Of a stretch of DNA of 32,711 nucleotides, positions 22,896 through 30,989 are shown piece after piece. A model generated the notes under the pieces. It was not told the DNA's origin. It searched no databases and saw only the letters and a program-made list of their open reading frames with translations. Location: contig CAJURF010000039.1 in NCBI GenBank assembly GCA_910588825.1, positions 1 to 32,711 on the forward strand, in the 5' to 3' direction. Each line of letters starts with the position of its first letter. The first letter of the stretch is position 1. The stretch comes from an uncultured Lachnospiraceae bacterium (GTDB lineage: Bacteria > Bacillota > Clostridia > Lachnospirales > Lachnospiraceae). The translations under genes were made by a program, and so were the position numbers.

Positions 22896-24026
22896 CTATG
22901 GCGCCTCCATTCTTTTGATAAGCTCCGCCTGATGGCGGTATATCGTATTTTCATGATAAATATCTTGATAAATCAGATCCCCCTGCCCGTTCATTTCGAT
23001 GATTCGAGGCAGGAGACTTCCTCTTTCCAACAGAATATCAATCCCTGCACTCATAAGGCCCGGATACTGCCGGGCTGCTTTTACGCTGATTTCTGCCACC
23101 GACTCCAGCACTGGGGAGGCAAGCCCCAGCAAACCTATGTCCAGCGGACGGTTATTCAGATGGAGGTTGGTAATGGGCCCTTTGGAAAGTCTGGCCAGGA
23201 GATAATCCACCCGGCCGTCCTGGACCACGACCCTCAAGTCATAGGAATATCCCTGGTAATCAGCCTTTGGATGCCAGCGCTCTATGATGCATTCCGTCTG
23301 CAGAAGCTGATCTAATAAGGAAAGAATTTCGTCTGTACGGGAAAAATACCGCAGGCGTTTGGTGTTGACAAGGCCGTATGACGGGTGGCTGACGGAACAG
23401 GTGTACAGTGCCATCCGTCCGGTATGAGTCTGATGGCGGAAAGCAGATACACCTGCCGCCCCGGAGCCGTTCACCGGTTTCACAAACACCTGGTGAATGC
23501 CATGAAGCCTCATGATTTCCAGAAGCTGTTGGGCATTTTCCACCATCATGCGGCGGGAAGACGTATGGCACAGGGGCGGTGCCGGTTCTTCAGCCATCCC
23601 AGAGGCGGCCATCCCATGAAGTGCAGTTTCCGTCCTAAGATTCCCGGCAGGGGTTCTGGCCAGAATTTCTGTCACAGGAAGCCCTGCCTGCCGGAGCGTT
23701 TCCTTACACTGTACCTTATCCAGCAGAGATAGGATGGCAGAGGGATGGTTGAAAAAGCGGATATCATGGCTGTCAGCCATTTGAGCCAGCAGGTTCAGCT
23801 GGCTTTTAAAGTCTGTGGACAGGCTGTCCAATTCACAGAGAATACAGCTGTCCCATACAGGCGGGTCGATTTTTATCAGGAGAGGATTTTGAGCCAGCCG
23901 GCCCATTGTTTCCTGCCAGTTTTCCCAGCTGAGAAAAGTCATGGACAGGCCAGTCTGCTGTGTAGCCCGTTTCAGATACTGTGTCCGCTTGGAATCCGCG
24001 GCCCCCAGTAAAACAGCCCGCCTCAT
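22896..24026 (-). CDS. STM4014-family ATP-grasp-like protein
   Basis: This 376-aa product begins with a Rossmann-like segment (RRAVLLGAADSKRTQYLKRA) and then ATP-grasp-like features. These are DKVQCKETLRQAGLPVTE (about 108-125), the lysine-containing VFVKPVNGSGAAGVSAFRH, a central YDLRVVVQDGRVDYLLARLS and the metal-site-like RIIEMNGQGDLI near the end. Other ATP-grasp enzymes join a carboxylate to an amine or thiol using ATP; the substrates here are unknown. The assignment to STM4014 rests on position and remembered pattern. It overlaps the STM4015-like stop by ATGA and runs two bases short of the STM4013-like start. Confidence 0.87.
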   Translation of the reverse strand: MRRAVLLGAADSKRTQYLKRATQQTGLSMTFLSWENWQETMGRLAQNPLLIKIDPPVWDSCILCELDSLSTDFKSQLNLLAQMADSHDIRFFNHPSAILSLLDKVQCKETLRQAGLPVTEILARTPAGNLRTETALHGMAASGMAEEPAPPLCHTSSRRMMVENAQQLLEIMRLHGIHQVFVKPVNGSGAAGVSAFRHQTHTGRMALYTCSVSHPSYGLVNTKRLRYFSRTDEILSLLDQLLQTECIIERWHPKADYQGYSYDLRVVVQDGRVDYLLARLSKGPITNLHLNNRPLDIGLLGLASPVLESVAEISVKAARQYPGLMSAGIDILLERGSLLPRIIEMNGQGDLIYQDIYHENTIYRHQAELIKRMEAP

Positions 24027-24901
24027 TCAGTCAGCATGGCATTCATATAGGATTCGCCTTTATACTCCCATGGCTTATTGCGCTCAGAAGTATCTGTGTT
24101 TATGGGAAGGGCTTCCAGCTTACGGGCCACCTCATCCGTGAGATAGTTGTAATGAACATCCAGCTTCTTGATATTGGGATAATCGGGGAGTTTTTTCAGG
24201 AGAAGCTCTCCTCCCTTGTCCGTCAGCGTGCCGTTGGACAAATCCAGTGTGTGGATCAGGTTCATGTATTTGCTGTCCAGAACAATCTGTGTGAGCTGGT
24301 CCTGTATTTCACTGTCCACAATGCCCAGATATTCAAGTTTGGGAAAATCTGTGTTTTCAAGGAGGGCCTTTATGGTGTCAGCATTTCCGTCAAAGCCATA
24401 GTCCTCAATGCCTATGTAGAGAAGCAGTTTCTTCAGATTCGGAAGCTTGGCATTTTCGATCTGGCCAATGACAGCTTCGGGCAGTCCTCCGCAGATGATT
24501 GTCAGGGATTCCAGATTCTCATGTCGGATGTCTCCCAGAGACAGGTCCGTGCTTCCCTTGATGGTCAGCGCTTTCAGATGGGGCAGAGCTGCCCACAATC
24601 TGCTGTAGTTTCCCTGAATGATCCAGGAAACCTCACATTCCTCATAATCCATATCACCGATGAACAGCCCCTGGATATGGGAAAAACGCTCTGCGTGATC
24701 CACAATCTCATCAATGATTTTCTGGCAGCCATCCTCCCAGCATCCACCCCAATCCCCAATGGTGAGTTCTGTCAATTCAGGGAATTCAGGGTCAGATAAA
24801 ATGTCATTGACCAGGGTATCTGTGCCTTTTCCTTCGTCTTCGTATTGCTCATAGGTGTAAAAATATTTTTTTGTTTTGGGTGTTATTGCGTCGACTTTCA
24901 T
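24023..24901 (-). CDS. STM4015-family leucine-rich-repeat protein
   Basis: This 292-aa LRR protein has no signal peptide or membrane segment, so it is cytosolic. Repeat units are visible as LPHLKALTIKG, HENLESLTIICGG, LPNLKKLLLYIG, FPKLEYLGIVDSEIQD, LIHTLDLSNGTLTDKG and YPNIKKLDVHYNYLTD. Family-like features are LTIGDWGGCWEDG, GDMDYEECEVSWIIQ and the C-terminal KPWEYKGESYMNAMLTE. It probably gives a binding surface for a partner protein or substrate within the five-gene set. GGAGG lies seven bases before the ATG. It starts 26 bases after the methyltransferase stop with no clear promoter between them, so it may be read from the restriction-modification transcript. Confidence 0.88.
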   Translation of the reverse strand: MKVDAITPKTKKYFYTYEQYEDEGKGTDTLVNDILSDPEFPELTELTIGDWGGCWEDGCQKIIDEIVDHAERFSHIQGLFIGDMDYEECEVSWIIQGNYSRLWAALPHLKALTIKGSTDLSLGDIRHENLESLTIICGGLPEAVIGQIENAKLPNLKKLLLYIGIEDYGFDGNADTIKALLENTDFPKLEYLGIVDSEIQDQLTQIVLDSKYMNLIHTLDLSNGTLTDKGGELLLKKLPDYPNIKKLDVHYNYLTDEVARKLEALPINTDTSERNKPWEYKGESYMNAMLTE

Positions 24902-24927
24902 GTTGGTACCTCCGTTTTGAAGTTTCT

Positions 24928-25578
24928 TTATACTTTATCAGCATGAGCCACCGTATGATTGGCATAAGTATCCCAGGTGGGTTCGTAATCTGCCACAGCC
25001 TGATTTCCCCACATATCCCAGCCTTCTCTTACTCCTCTAGCGAAAAGTTCAATGCGGGGCCCCTGGCTGCAGGCCTCAATAATAGGAACAATTTCATCAG
25101 GTTTACGGCTGTGCTCTCTTTTCATTGTTCGAATTAAATTTACCTGAGAACGTGCCGGCTGCAGTGTTCTGTTAGGAGCGCTTTTTTTCTTAATTCCAAA
25201 GAGAAGCAGTTCTGTAACGTTTCTGAAATAAAACCCAACGCCTCTGCCATCTGGACCGCCGTCCTTCCGCACTTTTTCCCAGACGATGTTTGCCTTATAT
25301 TCAAAACCCCATGCATCCATAACAGCCAAACCATCAGGAAGCAGTGCATTGGGAACCCACAAATATAATTGCGCCTTATCAGCAGCAATATCTTCAATGG
25401 GCAGTTTCTTTATCTCACTGATTGTCATAGTTTCATATCGGGTAAGCCGTTTGTGCTCAGGGGCAACTTTACCTGTCCTGTTTTGAAATTGCCATGGCGG
25501 ATCTGCATAAATTGTATTATATTTCTTCCCCTGGGTAAACCGCTGTAAGTTTTCTATAGTACTCGTTAAGTCTGCCAT
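24928..25578 (-). CDS. MT-A70-family DNA adenine N6-methyltransferase
   Basis: This 216-aa methyltransferase has the MT-A70 catalytic motif DPPW at residues 26-29 (YNTIYADPPWQF). It also has KAQLYLWVPNALLPDG, the segment ANIVWEKVRKDGG, the fold-closing FRNVTELLLFGIKK and SRKPDEIVPIIEACS with the final IELFARG. It would methylate adenine in the site cut by the adjacent restriction enzyme and protect the host genome. The recognition sequence cannot be read. The ATG at 25578 overlaps the endonuclease 3' end by 62 bases; the partners are thus translated from one message. Confidence 0.93.
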   Translation of the reverse strand: MADLTSTIENLQRFTQGKKYNTIYADPPWQFQNRTGKVAPEHKRLTRYETMTISEIKKLPIEDIAADKAQLYLWVPNALLPDGLAVMDAWGFEYKANIVWEKVRKDGGPDGRGVGFYFRNVTELLLFGIKKKSAPNRTLQPARSQVNLIRTMKREHSRKPDEIVPIIEACSQGPRIELFARGVREGWDMWGNQAVADYEPTWDTYANHTVAHADKV

Positions 25579-26278
25579 ATCCCTCTACGCATTCCTTTCC
25601 TATTCCTATTGCCAGAATCGGACACCCGCCGTTACGGCGTGAATCAAGTCTGTAAATTAATTTTCCCATCCATGTAGTGCTGGCCCCATATTTTTTTATC
25701 AATGGCTGACCGTTATCATCCTTTGTCTGTTTGAATATATCATTTAGTTCTTCGGCTCTCGTCACAATAATTCCTACGTCAATCAGGCCGCAGTCAAAAT
25801 AGGTCCTCATTGCCAGCAGGTCCCGGTCAAATGTTTGATCTTTACTATTCCATTCCAGGTCAAAAGCGACCCTGTTTTTTAGAAAATCTATGTTATGACC
25901 ATCTATGTATCCTTCGATTGTTTCAATTTCATAAGGTTCATCTGCGAAACGGCCCCTTCGCTGGGCAGTCTGGCGCGGATATTTTTTCACTGTCAAATCA
26001 CCACTGATGCGTATTTCTCTCCAGCCAAATGCATATAAAATATTGTCAAATTTCTTAGGTATGGGGGACTCGTTGCCGCCGGCCTTTTTGATATCAGCCA
26101 ATGTAAGATGTAAGCGGCGCAAACATTCCTGCAATTCGCCCCACTCTGTTGGAAATGCATTATGAAGTATCTCCAGGGCATGACCATAATTATGAAATTC
26201 AAACTTGTCCATAATATCTCTGGCGATGTATTTTTCTAGTTCCAGTTTCTCCACCTCCTGCAGAACATGTTTGAACAT
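25517..26278 (-). CDS. BglII/BstYI-like type II restriction endonuclease
   Basis: This 253-aa enzyme resembles the BglII/BstYI family. The segment NIDFLKNRVAFDLEWNSKD (residues 129-147) aligns with the BstYI catalytic region, giving Asp131, Asp140 and Glu142 in place of the family Asp, Glu, Gln. AMRTYFDCGLIDVGIIVTR and a C-terminal GGCPILAIGIG are also family-like. It overlaps an MT-A70 methyltransferase gene, the usual partner for such enzymes. BglII relatives cut GATC-cored sites, but AGATCT and GGATCC both occur in this window, so the target stays open. The ATG at 26278 has no good ribosome binding site; the true start may differ slightly. Confidence 0.82.
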   Translation of the reverse strand: MFKHVLQEVEKLELEKYIARDIMDKFEFHNYGHALEILHNAFPTEWGELQECLRRLHLTLADIKKAGGNESPIPKKFDNILYAFGWREIRISGDLTVKKYPRQTAQRRGRFADEPYEIETIEGYIDGHNIDFLKNRVAFDLEWNSKDQTFDRDLLAMRTYFDCGLIDVGIIVTRAEELNDIFKQTKDDNGQPLIKKYGASTTWMGKLIYRLDSRRNGGCPILAIGIGKECVEGYGRLNEYYRKLTAVYPGEEI

Positions 26279-26365
26279 TGATTTATGTTAACCGTTACTA
26301 TGATTTTTAAGACACGCTCTAGGAAAAGCTGTATCTTGTGCCTGTTGAAACTGCCTATGAACTAC

Positions 26366-26394
26366 ATTATACGGAATCCCTGCCAATAAATCAA
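26366..26394 (-). promoter_or_regulatory. sigma-A promoter ahead of the restriction-modification and STM401x genes
   Basis: On the minus strand: TTGATT (26394-26389), exact 17-bp spacer, consensus TATAAT (26371-26366). An untranslated leader of about 80 bases separates it from the endonuclease start. It is the only strong promoter I see for the minus-strand run down to 19,768. Confidence 0.75.
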
Positions 26395-26402
26395 CCGCAC
26401 AG

Positions 26403-26879
26403 TCACTTCTCCAACCGGCAGACCATTATGTATTCTTCTTCGTTCTCGTCAAATACCTCAAATCCTGCTTTTCTATACATGTTAACTGCATAATTCGCTT
26501 TCTGTACAGATAGAGATGTCTGCTTATATCCTTTCGCTCTTAGAAATTGCAGCATAGCTCCCATAAGTGCTGTACCAATGCCAAAATTTCTGTATTCCTC
26601 ATACAGTGATATGGCCAATGAGGGAGTTTTATCATCAATATGTCCGTAATCATTTATGATACGCACCCATACTGTACCCACAATCTTTTCTTCTATTTCC
26701 ACAACCAGGCACCAATCGTCCGCTTTTCCGAAATCTTCAATATATACCTGTAACTCTGGCTGTTCTATAATAGATTTAGGCGGCTTATCCATGCCCTCTG
26801 GAATAAAAATTGCTTCATATAAAAAATCAGATAATATTGGATATTCATTTTTTTTAATTTCTCGAATTTTAAAATCCAT
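26403..26879 (-). CDS. GNAT-family N-acetyltransferase
   Basis: This 158-aa acetyltransferase has the acetyl-CoA motif A region SLAISLYEEYRNFGIGTALMGAML, where the R/Q-x-x-G-x-G/A pattern appears as RNFGIGTA. The C-terminal motif B includes NYAVNMYRKAGFEVFDENEEEY. The ATG at 26879 (MDFKIREIKKNEYP) gives a normal GNAT N-terminus and has GAGG upstream. An in-frame ATG at 26930 is the longer alternative and would overlap the end of the broken protease gene. The acetyl acceptor is unknown. It is followed by the promoter of the restriction-modification run. Confidence 0.9.
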   Translation of the reverse strand: MDFKIREIKKNEYPILSDFLYEAIFIPEGMDKPPKSIIEQPELQVYIEDFGKADDWCLVVEIEEKIVGTVWVRIINDYGHIDDKTPSLAISLYEEYRNFGIGTALMGAMLQFLRAKGYKQTSLSVQKANYAVNMYRKAGFEVFDENEEEYIMVCRLEK

Positions 26880-26922
26880 ATCTATGAAAAACCTCACATC
26901 TGCCAATTCAACAAACTGAAAT

Positions 26923-27769
26923 TTATCCATTTCCTTTTCTGTTAGTATAATAATAAATCAGCAATACAAAAGCAAAGGAAATAATTTGTGCAGCCATAAT
27001 TCGGACAATTTGTAATTCGTCTGCGCCCTTCAGGAGAAACGACATGCAATATATTTGTGGCAGCGGTATTATTTAACAAATGGTCGCCAAGTCCCACCCA
27101 TATATTTCCTGTTATGCGGTAAAGGAGTCCCCATTTGATTCACATAATTCCAGCAAGGATAATATAACCGATACCCAGCAAAACCATTGCCGCAAATGAC
27201 ATTTCGCCATTTATGAAGTTCCTGACCGGCATTATAATATGCCAGATTCCGAATAAAAGTGCGGCAATAAAATTCGCCTGCATAAATGGTTTTGTTTCAG
27301 AAAGTGTTTTAATGAACAGTCCGCGAAAGACGCCTTCCTCCATCCATACGTTGATAACATTGGATAATATGCATAGCATAAAGAAAAGGAAACCAGTATT
27401 TTTTATTTGAGAGCCAGTTAAAGAAAAACTGCTGATATATATTTCTAAATGTGCAGGACTGCCCTGCAGAGCTAAAATGGTTAATTCCAGCCAATACGAA
27501 ATGGTAAAGCAGACACTTCCCAATAACAGCCCCTTCAAAATAGTGCTTACAAAACCTCTTTTTTGAAATCCAATGTCACTCCATGAAAGATTTGCCCTTT
27601 TCAATGCCAACGCCAATAGGATAATTCCGGTTGCTTTATGAAATACATTTTCTCCAATAGCTGTTTTATCTGTCTCAATCAGAAAATATTCTATAAACCT
27701 TGCAGAAAAACAAAGTGTGAATATTGCAATGCAAAAAATATCTGATTTGTATTTTGTGTTTATTTCCAT
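26923..27769 (-). pseudogene. broken CPBP-family (CAAX-like) intramembrane protease
   Basis: The intact part (27769-27143) encodes about 209 residues of a polytopic membrane protein. It has the CPBP glutamate motif VWMEEGVFRGLFI and the downstream histidine motif ALLFGIWHI. A TGA at 27142-27140 then interrupts the frame, but it continues open as WGLLYRITGNIWVGLGDHLL, the expected third CPBP segment. Near 27030 a one-base shift leads into ADELQIVRIMAAQIISFAF, an expected family C-terminus, ending at 26923. One nonsense and one frameshift change mark it as a decayed gene. CPBP proteins are often linked to bacteriocin immunity or prenyl-protein processing; no such role can be shown here. Confidence 0.82.
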
Positions 27770-27778
27770 ATAGCGGCC

Positions 27779-28192
27779 TTACTTTCTGTTTGGTTTTCTC
27801 TTGATTCTCAATAGTTTAATAAAGTCATGAAACAAAGAAGTATCCACTGGCTCAAACATTATCCATTTCCCATCACGGTAAGTCTGAGCTTTGTCATATA
27901 TTTCTTTAACCTCCTCACCGTAATTTTCTCTATCTGCTTCAAATTTTAACCGTTCGCCTTTCCCTAAGATAATCATAAAACCCACACAGTTTTCTCTTGC
28001 ATATAATGCACACAGCGTTTTACCGCCCCGGCGATATTTATATTCATATTTCCATGCTTTACCGCCTTTATTCCACAAACAATCCATATCATAATTTTCA
28101 TCAATTAAAGCACATAACTTATTCCATACATCATATAGAGATTTTCCAACTAAATCGGTCATTTCTTCTTCGTTAGGTATCGTATCAAGCAT
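27779..28192 (-). CDS. DUF3788 family protein
   Basis: This 137-aa soluble protein matches the DUF3788 pattern: an N-terminal LYDVWNKLCALIDENYDMDCLWNKG, the central GKAWKYEYKYRRGGKTLCALYA, VGFMIILGKGER and a C-terminal YRDGKWIMFEP. The family has no established biochemical role. It sits between the broken protease gene (nine bases away) and the truncated HATPase-like gene (20 bases), all on the minus strand. The start at 28192 is preceded by AGGAGGGC. Confidence 0.85.
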   Translation of the reverse strand: MLDTIPNEEEMTDLVGKSLYDVWNKLCALIDENYDMDCLWNKGGKAWKYEYKYRRGGKTLCALYARENCVGFMIILGKGERLKFEADRENYGEEVKEIYDKAQTYRDGKWIMFEPVDTSLFHDFIKLLRIKRKPNRK

Positions 28193-28212
28193 ATTAGCCC
28201 TCCTTAGTCCTC

Positions 28213-28824
28213 CTATATAATTCCTGATTTTTCAATCAAATTTCCTTCTCCAAGTATATATGAAATTTGCAGCAAATTAGCTGCAGTATCTGCAACGATT
28301 TTCAGAATCACTGATGCCAAACGAAAACAAATCGAGGCACGCATTCTTGCTCTTTCCAATTCGGACATTGATTCGGACATTTTCTCTTTTCTTTCAAAAC
28401 CGTCTCTTATGCGAATAATCGCATTCAAATAGGTTCTTTCCTCATCCATATCAAATTCAGGCTCTGGTGAACCATTTTGTTTCAGTTCTCTTAATATTTT
28501 AGGAATACCTGTTCCCTTTTTTTCAGATAAATCAATCTCCTTAAATAATTCTCCAATTCTTCTGTTACGATATTTCCTTCCTTTCACTTTACCTGATACA
28601 AAACGTTCAAGATTAATCCATTTCGCAAGTCCGGGATAATTGAGTATCTGAATGCTATCCACATATATACGGATTTCCACTGGCTCCGGCTCGCGATACG
28701 ACTTGTGAAATACTGCATTTACCAATGTTTCTTCCAATGCATTATATGGATAGTTAAAATATCGTTCTGCTTCCGCCTGACCCTGAACCTTTACAACTTT
28801 TTGCTCAATCACAGTAGATAACAA
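28213..28824 (-). pseudogene. truncated ATP-binding (AlbA/RecG-like HATPase_c_4) regulator
   Basis: The 203-codon frame corresponds to the C-terminal half of the widespread AlbA_2-HATPase_c_4 regulators. NALEETLVNAVFHKSYREPEPVEIRIY, GRKYRNRRIGELF and KKGTGIPKILRELKQNGSPEP belong to the HATPase_c_4 domain. The N-terminal AlbA/Schlafen-like DNA-binding domain is missing. The frame opens with a TTG inside the end of the holin-like toxin ORF, where homologous sequence begins abruptly (STVIEQKVVKV). The C-terminal winged-helix region also looks shortened (TAANLLQIS then YILGEGN). I read it as a remnant created by deletion. Confidence 0.75.
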
Positions 28825-28882
28825 GAGTTATAACTGCGCAAAGCATAATTACAAATTGGAATAAATCTCCATATGTAACCAT
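28805..28882 (-). CDS. holin-like toxin ORF, 25 aa, cut at its 3' end
   Basis: AAGGAGG sits about seven bases before an ATG at 28882 that opens a 25-codon frame. It encodes MVTYGDLFQFVIMLCAVITL and a short end (VIYCD). One hydrophobic helix after a short polar start is the pattern of putative holin-like / type I toxin peptides common in Firmicutes. Such peptides usually end in a few basic residues; here the frame runs into the truncated HATPase gene instead. An antisense antitoxin RNA is expected for the class but cannot be shown. A TATAAT at about 28950-28955 on the minus strand may be its -10. Confidence 0.6.
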   Translation of the reverse strand: MVTYGDLFQFVIMLCAVITLVIYCD

Positions 28883-28982
28883 AGCACCAGCCTCCTTCCT
28901 CTTCGTCCAGCGGCTGACATAATCGCCCCTTCAGTTCCCCGGGTAAGCATATTATATTGTCAGGGTGCGGATTTCCTTTTTA

Positions 28983-29357
28983 TTACAATATAAAGGTACC
29001 AATTATTTTACCGATATCGGCGATATTGCAGTTACCGACAAATTCAAATTTTATCTTTCCGATGGAGCTGAAATACAGCTCTAATTCACTATCTAAATCA
29101 AAATGCCCGCTGGTCTCTATAGAGAAAACCTGAATTCTGGAATAGGGAAGCGAAGTAAAATCTTTCTTTTTGCCCGTTATTCCCTGTACATTAACCGCAA
29201 TAATTCGTTTGTTTGTGAACATTACATAATCACGTACACTTTTGTATGTACGGATAATCGTTTCATTTTTTACGAGCAAAGGCTGGACGTCTTGTGCCGG
29301 GCCGGTTTCGTTTGTCACATTTAATTTGATTATTGAACCATTTTTAAAATCTATCAT
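28983..29357 (-). CDS. PH-domain (bPH, YvbH/DUF1696-like) protein
   Basis: This 124-aa protein resembles the bacterial pleckstrin-homology family (PF08000-like). It has KNETIIRTYKSVRDYVMFTNKRIIAVNVQGITGKKKDFTSLPY, where FTNKRII and a following Gly-Lys-Lys turn are hallmarks, then SRIQVFSIETSGHFDLDSELELYF. It is soluble with no signal peptide. The role of these proteins is unclear. AAGGAGA precedes the ATG. It lies downstream of the fragment of a small zinc-binding protein, same strand, 27 bases away. Confidence 0.85.
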   Translation of the reverse strand: MIDFKNGSIIKLNVTNETGPAQDVQPLLVKNETIIRTYKSVRDYVMFTNKRIIAVNVQGITGKKKDFTSLPYSRIQVFSIETSGHFDLDSELELYFSSIGKIKFEFVGNCNIADIGKIIGTFIL

Positions 29358-29384
29358 CTGCTTAAATTCTCCTTTTCTATCTTT

Positions 29385-29564
29385 TTATGGATCGCAATGC
29401 CCACAGGGTGAGTAACCACGATTCAATGCATCATCTCTGGTTCCGTCAAAAGCTGCATAATTTTCAGGGGCGATTTTAGGTACGTCGCGGCACGAGGGAT
29501 AGTGAAATTTCATCGTGTTATTATTAAGCACATAGTTACTTGATGTTTGTTGCTGTTCTAGATT
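29385..29564 (-). pseudogene. C-terminal zinc-binding fragment cut by an IS element
   Basis: A 59-codon frame with no start runs from the left end of the IS4-type element to a TAA at 29387-29385. It encodes TMKFHYPSCRDVPKI, then FDGTRDDALNRGYSPCGHCDP. The H-x3-C ... C-x2-C arrangement matches the Ada-like metal-binding module found at the C-terminus of secreted nucleases and DNA-uptake-type proteins. The upstream part of the gene is missing at the IS junction. The frame is below normal ORF length cut-offs, so it is easily missed. Confidence 0.7.
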
Positions 29565-30988
29565 ACTGGACAGTCATAAGTTCTCATAAAAAATAAAAAA
29601 AGATAACATCCCAGACAGAAGTGTGTTATGGTTAAGTTGTCGAATCCAAAACCAACACACCGCCGGAATGCTATCCTGTCTATAAGGATAACATAGACTC
29701 TGGCAGATGGGAAGTGCCAGGTATCACTTCTGTGGTCTGCGGCCTTGCCCTTGACCCTGCACTCTACAGCAGCATGGGGCATTTCTTCCGTGCAGACTCC
29801 TGGGAGTGGGAGGAGCTTTTTACTGCCTGGGTACGGACCATCTCCAGCCATGCGCCCCTAAAACAGACAGCTGGACGTGCCGTCCTGGCAGGCGATGGGG
29901 GTGAAACGTGCCTCTGACGGGAGGTATATGCCCTGCACCAAAAAGATGGTGCAGGAGTCGGAGAGTGCCTCCAAGGCTTTCTGCCTGCCTCAGTCCATCC
30001 AGATCCATGATGGAGATGGAGCCGTCAGCGATTGGCTTGGGGATGAGTCCGTCTCCCATGTGGTGCAGATACTCCGCGATGGATTCCGTGCCGCACGGTA
30101 CATCGGGATGTCCCTTTTTGTCCTGGACCGTTACTTTCTGACGAAGCCCATGCTCATGGAGTGGGAGGCGTGCTCCGCACAGGCCCCAGGCCTGCTCCAT
30201 GTCATCACACGGGCAAAGAGGAACTGTACGGCTTATGAAAAGCCTGGGCCGTATAAAGGGCGTGGCCGCCGCCCTGTCCACGGATCTTCTGTCTATCTGC
30301 AGGATCTTTTTGTGAGGCATAGCCAGTCTTTCCAAAGAGCACGGCTTCAGATTTACGGGGCCGTGAGGGATGTCCGTTTCCTTTCCGGGACATACCTGTG
30401 GGGACAGGGCCTGTACCAGCCCCTGAAGTTCGTCCTTGTAGAGTATGGACAGACACAGGCCATCCTGGCATGTACGGACCTGTCCATGGCGGCGGGAGAT
30501 ATCATAGAGGCATATGCCTGCCGTTTTAAGATCGAGTCCATGTTCCGGGAGATGAAGCAGCAGCTCGGAGGATTCTGTTACCATTTCTGGACACATGCGG
30601 TCCCCAGGCTGGACCGCTGCTGCAGGAAAGGCAGCACTGACCCGCTGGCACAGGTGAGGGACAGCCATCAGCAGCAGCGGATCATAAAGACACTCCAAGC
30701 TACAGAAGGGTATGTGATGATCAGCAGCATCGCCATGGGCATCATCCAGCTGCTGTGCCTGGAGCACCAGGATGACATCCGTGTATCGGATTTCCGGTAT
30801 CTGCGCACACCATCCAATAGGGTCATGTCAGAAGCCAGTATGATGAGTATCTGAGGCGGAATTTAATCCGTTTTATGGCCCAAGAGGGCAATCTGACCAT
30901 AACAAAAATAATTTCCAGCAAGCAGGTCCCCCTTGAAACAGAGGATATTGACCAGCTTATTAGTTGAGAGAACTTCTAACTGTCCAGT
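29565..30988 (+). mobile_element. degenerate IS4-family insertion sequence
   Basis: About 1.42 kb is bounded by 22-bp imperfect inverted repeats: ACTGGACAGTCATAAGTTCT at 29565 and the mirror of ACTGGACAGTTAGAAGTTCT ending at 30988 (three mismatches over 22). The single transposase gene is frameshifted. I see no clear target-site duplication (flanks GATT and CAATTA), which suggests a deletion next to the element or boundaries off by a few bases. The DNA is visibly more GC-rich than the flanking genes. Confidence 0.85.
29628..30967 (+). pseudogene. IS4-family transposase with multiple frameshifts
   Basis: Four consecutive frames together make one transposase. An N-terminal piece (VKLSNPKPTHRRNAILS) stops near 29680. 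The next piece (DNIDSGRWEVPGITSVVCG to AGRAVLAGDG) runs to about 29895. A shift at a run of five Gs leads to the main piece (VKRASDGRYMPCTKK to SNRVMSEAS). A shift near 30840 leads to the end (EYLRRNLIRFMAQEGN to DQLIS). The main piece has the IS4 signature Y-(2)-R-(3)-E-(6)-K as YACRFKIESMFREMK. A stretch also seems missing after QESESASKA. The enzyme cannot be made intact. Confidence 0.85.
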
Positions 30989-30989
30989 C

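Noticed and set aside
23981..24799. 272-codon plus-strand frame opposite the STM4015-like gene
   Set aside because: Antisense to clear leucine-rich repeats; no start signal and no recognisable domain.
29820..30767. 315-codon minus-strand frame across the IS4-type element
   Set aside because: It is antisense to the transposase pieces that carry the YREK signature; composition is His/Pro/Leu-rich and no family is recognisable.
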